Source: Siphonodentalium dalli (lineage: Eukaryota > Mollusca > Scaphopoda > Gadilida > Siphonodentaliidae). From it: DNA of 64,000 nt. The stretch spans positions 200,969,959 through 201,033,958 of the forward strand of contig CP136062.1 of the NCBI GenBank assembly GCA_032622095.1. The letters are read 5' to 3'. The translations under genes and the position numbers were made by a program. Below, piece by piece: positions 59,801-64,000 of the stretch. The notes beneath the pieces were generated by a model. It did not search any database. It was not told the DNA's origin and was given only the letters and a program-made list of their open reading frames with translations. Position 1 is the stretch's first letter, and each line of letters opens with the position of its first letter.

Positions 59801-61078
59801 GTAGACTATATATAAAGCACACCTGCTTAATATGGAATTTCTTTTACAGTCTGGACAGAGAATTGTGATCGCAGCTCACGGTAACAGCTTACGAGCGCTG
59901 GTTAAATATCTCGACGAGATCCCTGATTCTGAGATTGTAGGTCTCAACATACCAACAGGTTTGTTTTTGTAATTATTTGATTTCTTATTTGGGATAAAAC
60001 CTGGGTTTCAGAGAGACACAAAAATTCAGCTTACATAAGCAGCCCTGTTTATTATCAGATATTTGCTCAGGCTAAAAAATTGCATGGGCCAGATATTTTT
60101 CCTTGCCTAAAAAGCCTAGGATCCACAGTTGCATGCTTCACACATATAACTTTAGTTTACAATTGGAACTTAGGTCATTATCATGGTAGACTTTGGTTGG
60201 ATCTGGCTTTAAATTGTTGATTATGAAGAATGAATTTTTGCTGTCTGCAGACTTCCACTGCGTGACACTAAGACAATATCCGCAGCAATTTGTTTAAATT
60301 TTGCACAAAACTTTCACAAGTTCTGAAATTGCCTCAGCCAAAATATTTTGCCTCCACTCAGTTGATAGTCGACGTTAATTAGCAGGGCTGTATAGGAAAT
60401 GAATGGTTTTAATTGCGATAAATTGTTCATTGTTAAGCTATGTGCTAAGGCAATAAAAGGTCGCCGCCAGAAAATTAAGTTATGAAGTTATTCAACAAAA
60501 TCTATGTGTCTGACAACTGAATTTATTATAGAACCCAAATTTGGCCTGTTTTTAAAGAATGACATCAATGAATAATTGGTTCAGATATAATTTTACTCCT
60601 AGTTTGTACAAATTAGGATATTCGAAACCTATACCTGTTCCATGGGGAATTTGGCAGAGAGATTATCGTTCCAACAATGCAGGGAAAACAACCTATTGTG
60701 GTCATTTTTGAATATTCATGAGAAAGTAATCTAGTCCTAAGGTACTCACCATTTCAACTTTTTTTTTGTCATTCTTTGCTTTGAAGAACACAACTGCAAT
60801 TATGCATACAAATAATTCTACTTCTGTTCATCCAAAGTGCTCTGGGAGACTAACTGAATGGAAATTGAGCTGTCTCAACTGATATCACAAGCTGTTTTAG
60901 AATAAGGAAACATGATCTATAATCAACTTTAATCATTTTGTTTTGACTTATTACAGGTATACCACTAGTTTATGAATTGGATGAGAATCTCAAACCGATT
61001 AAGCACTTCTATCTAGCTGACGAAGCTGATGTCAAGGCTGCCATGGACAAAGTAGCCAATCAAGGAAAGGCAAAGTAG
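41844..61078 (+). CDS. Cofactor-dependent phosphoglycerate mutase, six exons, 250 aa
   Basis: Exons: 41844-41972, 49135-49344, 49884-49967, 55922-56020, 59850-59958 and 60957-61078. All junctions are GT-AG and in phase (donors GTTAGT, GTTGGT, GTAAGT, GTATGT, GTTTGT). The enzyme interconverts 3- and 2-phosphoglycerate in cytosolic glycolysis and gluconeogenesis. Catalytic residues sit at family positions: [10 protein letters not shown] with phosphohistidine His11, Arg62 ([10 protein letters not shown]), Glu89 and Arg90 ([16 protein letters not shown]), and His184 ([13 protein letters not shown]). The substrate loop ([14 protein letters not shown]) is intact, and the tail ends KVANQGKAK. Length is four residues short of the usual ~254, mostly in the loop after PPPLE. 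ATG has A at -3 and G at +4. Introns are 7.2, 0.5, 6.0, 3.8 and 1.0 kb and are filled with mobile elements. No lesion is visible, so it should be functional. Confidence 0.94.
42224..43982. mobile_element. MULE-type transposon with tandem-repeat TIRs (intron 1)
   Basis: Left (~42231-42357) and right (~43797-43976) ends are inverted arrays of GGTCGTTTCGTACCA units. The units have matching linkers in the two arms (ATATTTCTT, GCATTGTTT, TGTAGAAAATCA). GCTGAGGA is directly repeated at 42216-42223 and 43983-43990 and may be most of a 9-bp target duplication. Inside lie FLYWCH and MULE transposase remnants on plus. The middle of the transposase is missing, so this is a defective copy. A solo array of the same units occurs at 47.24-47.34 kb. 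Confidence 0.8.
42620..43560 (+). pseudogene. FLYWCH-MULE transposase remnant
   Basis: Exon-like pieces: 42620-~42700 ([20 protein letters not shown] then QHGLQCEG, donor GTTAGT); ~42820-43150, with [20 protein letters not shown] and [14 protein letters not shown] (a C-x-C...H-x-H FLYWCH-type finger), then in a shifted frame [20 protein letters not shown] and [16 protein letters not shown]; and 43348-43560, with [20 protein letters not shown] and [20 protein letters not shown] (C-x-FH motif of MULE transposases). The DDE segment upstream of VTMDFE is absent and a frameshift lies near 43010. Its job would be cutting and joining the element ends. Confidence 0.7.
43985..44347 (-). repeat. Probable tRNA-derived SINE
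   Basis: Read on minus from ~44345, GGGAAGTCGGTAGCGTACTG and GG contain an A-box-like GGTAGCGTACTGG. GGGATCGCAACC ~45 nt later resembles a B box. The body follows, and then a section with GTGTACACGCCTCGGTGTGT and GCACGTTAAAGAATG, which resembles the conserved core of some mollusc and deuterostome SINEs. GGGAAGTCGG recurs in inverted form at ~44167. The 3' tail and target duplication were not resolved, because the 3' end abuts the MULE's right flank. Confidence 0.5.
44350..45287. mobile_element. hAT-like MITE, about 940 bp
   Basis: TAGTGTTGAAACGATTAGTC at the left and TAATCGTTTCAACACTA at the right are inverted repeats. Subterminal GTCGA and CTAGTCGACTAGT motifs occur at both ends. Flanks share only ATTG of the expected 8 bp (ATTGAGTC, ATTGGTAA), so the target duplication is doubtful. 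A 130-codon open frame crosses the right terminus and matches nothing known. It lies in intron 1 of the mutase gene. Confidence 0.65.
45908..46374. repeat. Inverted-repeat element, about 470 bp
   Basis: CTTGGGCTCCAAATAAA at ~45912 is mirrored by TTTATTTGGAGCCCAAGAG at ~46352. Internal words GGGTCTGCATGT recur at ~45994 and ~46283, and a long C run lies at 45961-45975. Likely a MITE. Target duplication not fixed. Confidence 0.55.
46413..46905. mobile_element. TTAA-target MITE, copy 3 (493 bp), in intron 1
   Basis: Starts AGGCACGTGCGGCCTTAA and ends CCAACCGTACCT, flanked by TTAA at 46409-46412 and 46906-46909. Closely similar to the copy at 33920-34413 and in the same orientation. Confidence 0.92.
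47243..47340. repeat. Solo MULE terminal array
   Basis: Four degenerate GGTCGTTTCGTACCA-type units (CGTACCATGGTCGTTTCATA, ACCATCTGGTC, TTTTGTTGGTCATTT, TTTTTTGGTCGTCAAGTACC) match the TIR arrays of the element at 42.2-44.0 kb. No partner array lies nearby. Confidence 0.65.
47745..48310 (-). pseudogene. Non-LTR reverse transcriptase 3' fragment
   Basis: Minus-strand frames read [20 protein letters not shown] then [15 protein letters not shown], later [17 protein letters not shown], and [20 protein letters not shown] with DFILKNPDP. The (R/P)HLEYG...W...E..Q and R-x-(V)-W-N-x-LP patterns are typical of the region after the RT domain of CR1/Jockey-like LINEs. Frameshifts are frequent. It is a fragment in intron 1 of the mutase gene, opposite strand. 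Confidence 0.6.
48311..49134. other. End of intron 1, no feature recognised
   Basis: A+T-rich intronic sequence. The polypyrimidine-rich stretch TTTTCTAATTTCAG closes the intron at 49134. Confidence 0.45.
49444..50130 (+). repeat. Tandem duplication across exon 3 of the mutase gene
   Basis: Copy 1 (49444-49722) and copy 2 (49723-50130) share the same flanks: ACAAACGTTGAACGATCTAA at the start and ATGTTTTCTCTGTCAATGTT near the end. Copy 2 holds complete exon 3 with acceptor ACTTTGCAG. Copy 1 lacks ~128 bp that include the acceptor and about half of the exon, but retains the exon's 3' portion (GAAAGATGGTCTGGTAAAGA) and its donor GTAAGT. Confidence 0.92.
52294..52456. repeat. Palindromic element, arms about 75 bp
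   Basis: AATGGTGACCTGGCTCGAGG through GCAACATTGCGGAT on the left is mirrored on the right, followed by partial matches GGAACCAATGTCT either side of a GC-rich centre near 52377. The outer ends GGTATAATAAAAAC and TTTTTATACTATC also pair. It is more GC-rich than its surroundings, which suggests an insertion. Overlapping ORFs are artefacts of the palindrome. Confidence 0.8.
53131..54213. mobile_element. Non-autonomous hAT element, 8-bp target duplication
   Basis: Ends TAGGGTCCTGCGAAT and ATTCGCAGGAGCCTA are inverted repeats with one mismatch. TTTAAACC is duplicated at 53123-53130 and 54214-54221. Both subterminal zones carry runs of GAATCGAATATCGAATCGAA-type repeats. An 8-bp duplication is the hallmark of hAT transposons. 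A minus-strand BED-finger remnant lies inside. The element is nested in the 4.2 kb TIR element. Confidence 0.88.
53466..53774 (-). pseudogene. BED-type zinc finger remnant of a hAT transposase
   Basis: The minus strand encodes [20 protein letters not shown] then [17 protein letters not shown]. The pattern C-x2-(C lost)...T-x-x-L-x-x-HL-x-x-(K)H is that of BED fingers at the N-terminus of hAT transposases. The second Cys is replaced by Tyr (CMVY). The catalytic and dimerisation regions are absent. Confidence 0.55.
55134..55350. repeat. 217-bp near-perfect palindrome (intron 3)
   Basis: Arms of ~107 bp (55134-55240 and 55244-55350) run TACAGTAATGCTCTAAGTAA to GGAAAGCTCTC and back, with only three mismatches and a 3-nt centre. 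Folded RNA or single-stranded DNA would give a very long hairpin. A third arm in the same orientation as the right arm lies at 55555-55661. Confidence 0.95.
55555..55661. repeat. Third arm of the palindromic family
   Basis: GAGAGCTTTCCGATAAATGG to GAGCATTACTGTA matches the right arm of the palindrome at 55134-55350. It differs from the inverted left arm at two sites, fewer than the inner right arm does (three). Confidence 0.9.
56021..56778. other. Start of intron 4, no feature recognised
   Basis: A+T-rich sequence with a short local duplication (AAATTATCCTTTTAAATCTT and AAATTATCCTTGTAAATCTT at ~56196-56240). No ORF of note. Confidence 0.45.
56779..58370. mobile_element. Deleted hAT transposon, 1.59 kb (intron 4)
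   Basis: CAGGGGCGGATCTAG at the left and CTAAATCCGCCCCTG at the right are inverted repeats with one mismatch. GTACC directly repeats at 56774-56778 and 58371-58375; hAT elements usually leave 8 bp, so this is partial. A GC-rich left subterminal zone (GGCCGCA x4, then GGGAGGGGGTTGTCCCCCTC) sits inside. The only coding part is the transposase C-terminus on minus, so the element is an internal deletion derivative. Confidence 0.8.
57423..57884 (-). pseudogene. hAT transposase C-terminal (dimerisation) domain
   Basis: An open minus-strand frame reads [51 protein letters not shown], then [20 protein letters not shown] and [20 protein letters not shown], ending at PNMDIS-stop. CECERS-x-S-x-LRRLK-x-YMR with ERLNGLAL is the hATC signature of ZMYM1/THAP-associated hAT transposases. 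The RNase-H-like catalytic part is missing upstream. This domain alone cannot catalyse transposition but could dimerise with a full-length partner. The frame is uninterrupted over ~150 codons, hinting at recent loss. Confidence 0.82.
58700..59770. repeat. Array of short CTATTTGTC palindromes
   Basis: Clusters at ~58711-58912, ~59208-59395 and ~59721-59768 consist of degenerate units pairing GCTATTTGTCCGGCC with GGCCGGATAAATAGC. Units appear in both orientations and include GCTATTTGTCTGGCTGGCCA and GATGAATAGCCCA. The ~300-bp gaps hold no recognisable gene. It may be one fold-back element with repeat-built arms like that at 7.8 kb, or a degenerate satellite. Confidence 0.6.
59959..60956. other. 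Intron 5 of the mutase gene, apparently element-free
   Basis: No inverted repeats, tandem arrays or ORFs stood out, in contrast to the other large introns. Confidence 0.45.
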
Positions 61079-61711
61079 GCACATTCATCGTCACAACAAA
61101 ACTGCTCCTTTGTGCTCATCAGATATGTTTTGGCAGAGGTTGAAATTTGAATTTGAATTTTTAAACAATTGACTGAAAGTATTCTCTACAATTGTGAAAA
61201 GAATTAAATTGTTGTTCTGACACTTGTGACATTTTCGCTCATTTCAGTCAAATAACACCAAATAAGCCTTTGCATAAAACTAAATTCTAAACGAAATTAC
61301 AGTCACAGTAAGCTCCTGTTAGCATATTTAATCTCAGTTTCCACATTGGTCTCTCAAAAATATTCTCATCCAGTTTTTCCTGTGAGCAATTTACTGTGGT
61401 ATATAATTATAATCTTGTTAGTAATATCATAGTATGACTTCATAGTCATACAACAGTCCAGTAGTTGTCAGTATCAATTGCCATCCTTTTGTGATATTGG
61501 AGATTTTTTACTTCCTGTGTACTAGTGCTTAATCAATGTGTTACACATTTGGTCCTATGCTGTTCCAAAAATGCTCATGTAGTCTTAGACTAGCTTGTTT
61601 GTTAACATGTTGACTGCTGACTCCCATTTAATTGCTTGCAAAAAGTATGAGATAACTCGTAGTCAGCGGTCAACATGTTGAAGAACTCGTAGTAGGAAGT
61701 CAACATGTTAA

Positions 61712-61926
61712 CCCTTTTAGTGCCAGGGGCCGATCTCATCGGCCCTAATTTATGGTCTATAGAGTTCCCTAAAAAAAATAAAAAAATGAATTTTGTTTTT
61801 GTTTTGTTAGGCCAATGCATTCTCTTATATATGCGAGGCGACCTATGGTCGACTCGCATATATAAGAGAATGCATTGGCACAGGGTATATGGGTCGATAC
61901 AAAAATCGGACCTGGCACTCAAAGGG
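61712..61926. mobile_element. piggyBac-type MITE, 215 bp, in putative 3' UTR
   Basis: CCCTTTTAGTGCCAGG and CCTGGCACTCAAAGGG are inverted ends with one mismatch, flanked by TTAA at 61708-61711 and 61927-61930. A CCC...GGG terminus and TTAA duplication match piggyBac elements. At its centre lies a perfect palindrome, CCAATGCATTCTCTTATATA to its complement (~61812-61878), related to pieces at ~1918 and ~5341. It also contributes an AATAAA at ~61777. Confidence 0.9.
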
Positions 61927-62263
61927 TTAAAGACACAAAGTGTCGAGTCAAACTAAACTTACACGTTAGGATTGATGGTGAGGTGTATTCTCATCATTTT
62001 GTTGAAATCATTTATACCTTTTATTTATTTGGAATGGGTTCATTTCATACTGCTATACTAAACATTCTATACCAATGATTCTTGAATCTTTGTAGATATG
62101 GACTTGTTTTATCTTGTCAAGTTTCAAGCTGTATTTATCAAAATAACCATGTATATGAATACTAGTATGAAATTGCAGTGGAATTTGAACCGTTTCCTTG
62201 TGTGCCATGTTATTGTTTTACCCCCTAATGTGTGTAGCAATGCACAATCTGTGGCTAGAGACT

Positions 62264-62269
62264 ATTAAA
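62264..62269 (+). terminator. Candidate poly(A) signal ATTAAA for the mutase gene
   Basis: ATTAAA is followed within 20-40 nt by T- and GT-rich sequence (TGTTTGTTTT, TTTTGTG). It lies 1.2 kb after the stop codon. An alternative AATAAA inside the MITE at ~61777 lacks such a downstream element. Confidence 0.4.
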
Positions 62270-64000
62270 GTTTTACACTGAAAATGTTTGTTTTAATCCT
62301 TTTGTGATATTACTGTCGGGGACGTCTAGTTGTCAAGTCTTGAAGTAGCAGTTTATAATTTCCAACTATTTTGGCCAACCTGGTAGGGTGTACTTGAAAT
62401 CTACACTCGGGGGTTTGTTACATGAGCCGGGACAACTCATGTTGCTGTAACAACTCAGTTGTGCGGTTAGATGAGCCGATACATCTCTGTTAGCTGGGAC
62501 AACTTGTTCTAGCTGTCAATCACGACATCAGTTATCAATGGTGGTACGCCCACAAACTTTTATTCCAGTGGCGTGGTCACTAAACATCACTCACATGATG
62601 GGAACATTTTACCCGATGACGTCATGTCAAGTCACAATGAATCTCTACGTTCCAGGTTCTCATACCGTCTATCCCACTTTGCCCCGACCCATGTAACAGC
62701 ATGCCATGTTTTATTAAGAAAACACAGGAGACCAGGCCACCCAACACACCAAGTTGTTATTAATTTCTTTTCATCTTTAATAATATTTATTATGCTGATG
62801 ATTTCAAGTAACAATTATCAGAGGTGCCATGTTGATACCTTTCCCTAAATTTTGTAACTTCTATTAAGGAAAATGAACTCACTTCAACTTCTATAATATA
62901 CCCTATGAAATTACAAGATCAATGGATCTCATAGATTGGGATTTACATTTTGTTCAAATAGGGGCAGAAATAGGATATTTAACACTCCTAAACCGACCCT
63001 ATATATGCTGTGAGTTAGAGTTTGGTACTTGTATATAGATTCCTATATTACATGTAATAATTTTGATATGCCCGTGTTATCAGTGAGGCTTTGTCCAGTT
63101 GGGAGGTAATGGTCAAGGAGATGGTTTCTACTGGTTTCTTCAATCAAATCACTGAGACTTATTAAAACATCTTCTGAGGAACCACTGTGCTGATTAATCT
63201 GACATTTGGTGTAAAGGGACCTTGGATGATAGGGATTTAGATTTGCTAAAATGAGACCGACCTATTAAAAAGGGCCAGAGCTGGTGTCACACTTTCCAAG
63301 TGACCCCACTCCCTCCCCCAAATGCTCGTCGGTTAACTCTTTCTTGCTTTGACAATAAGCATTTCAGGCTGCTTGAGTTAATTATCTCACCACATGCCAT
63401 CATGTCAGATTTGATCTTATCTGACATATTTGAATAAACAAATAAGTTCCACAGAGCTGCATGGGCAGGGCTCTACCAGTATGTCACTGTATTTGTTAAT
63501 AACCACTTAGCCAGGTGAATTTACTTTATATCCAGACCAATAGATATCTAGGTCCTTGTGTGATTGGACTGGATCAACAGGGCTGAGATAGGAGATTTAA
63601 CTTTTTTTATTAATTGAACTTTTGAATTTTTCAAAGATTTACTCCTGACGCCGTTATAACATTTGCCAGGGTACCCAGAGTCACAACACCAAATTTAGTC
63701 TCCATACCCTTGCCCATTGATGGGTCAAACACCCCAGTTATGAAACACTTGTATTGTTTTAGTTATTTAGCATTACCAAATTCTTTGAAAACCGCTGGCA
63801 CTGACAACAATATAAAGCATACCAAAGTCCTGTGTGGATGGTAATCATCTAATCTTATCTGGCATGTTTGATAAACAAACAAATACTGGGGAGAATGGTG
63901 GTCATTAAAGTACAATTTAAATACCAGATGGAATCCCATGTACTGTTCTAAGCAGCCTAGCTTTGCCAACAAATTATTATCTTTAGATGTGAGATGGTAT
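62270..64000. other. No gene recognised
   Basis: AGTCACAACACCAAATTTAG at ~63677 repeats a block at ~4806. A GAGCCGGGACAACTCATGTT / GAGCCGATACATCTC pair at ~62424-62490 is a weak local repeat. Open frames are short and unsupported. Confidence 0.4.

Noticed and set aside
1-64000. A new defence, toxin or regulatory gene system
   Set aside because: No clustered intact genes other than the mutase and transposon genes are present; apparent structure is accounted for by mobile elements, palindromes and tandem repeats.

Overview
The window is A+T-rich animal nuclear DNA. Its genes have GT-AG introns, and it carries long intergenic and intronic spans, many short palindromic DNA elements, and LINE, Harbinger, hAT, Mutator and TTAA-target mobile elements. 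I recognise only one clearly intact host gene, a cofactor-dependent phosphoglycerate mutase. The frequent TACATGTA-type words, the L1-type LINE and the style of repeats fit an invertebrate, probably a mollusc. This is inference; no single feature proves it.

Layout. 0-6 kb: non-coding, with a ~0.9 kb fold-back, a tandem duplication and short hairpins. 6.33-13.45 kb: a near full-length but decayed L1-type LINE with a 14-bp target-site duplication; a 1.0 kb fold-back DNA element (TIRs built from tandem sub-repeats) has landed inside it. 13.8-16.3 kb: a palindromic MITE, a DUF4806-like exon on the minus strand, and repeats. 16.4-20.6 kb: a five-exon uncharacterised gene or gene remnant on the plus strand with consistent splice phases but one in-frame stop. 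22.63-27.11 kb: a two-gene PIF/Harbinger transposon with 47-bp TIRs, whose Myb-like gene and tail-to-tail transposase gene are both damaged. 28.1-28.5 kb: a 28-bp minisatellite. 31.2-31.6 kb: a RecQ-type helicase pseudogene (minus). 32.2-34.4 kb: two ~493-bp MITEs with TTAA target duplications, one of them in a duplicated segment whose sister copy is an empty site. 35.2-36.6 kb: a non-LTR retrotransposon remnant. 39.38-41.50 kb: a Mutator-like element with long TIRs and a 9-bp target duplication.

41.84-61.08 kb: the phosphoglycerate mutase gene, six exons and 250 codons, all catalytic residues present. Its introns account for most of its length and are filled with mobile DNA. Intron 1 has a FLYWCH-type MULE with tandem-repeat TIRs, a probable SINE, a hAT-like MITE, a third TTAA MITE and an RT fragment. 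Intron 2 has a partial duplication of exon 3. Intron 3 has a 4.2 kb TIR element carrying a nested hAT and a palindrome, then a 217-bp near-perfect palindrome. Intron 4 has a deleted hAT element and an array of short palindromes. The putative 3' UTR carries a 215-bp piggyBac-type MITE. 62.3-64 kb: nothing recognisable beyond a dispersed repeat.

The genes do not form an operon or pathway. The theme is one conserved glycolytic gene surviving in a nest of inserted, mostly dead, mobile elements. I did not find a convincing new biological system. The most unusual items are the nested elements with readable insertion footprints, the directional TAATGTCAGTCACG series inside the 4.2 kb element, and the uncharacterised gene at 16.4-20.6 kb.
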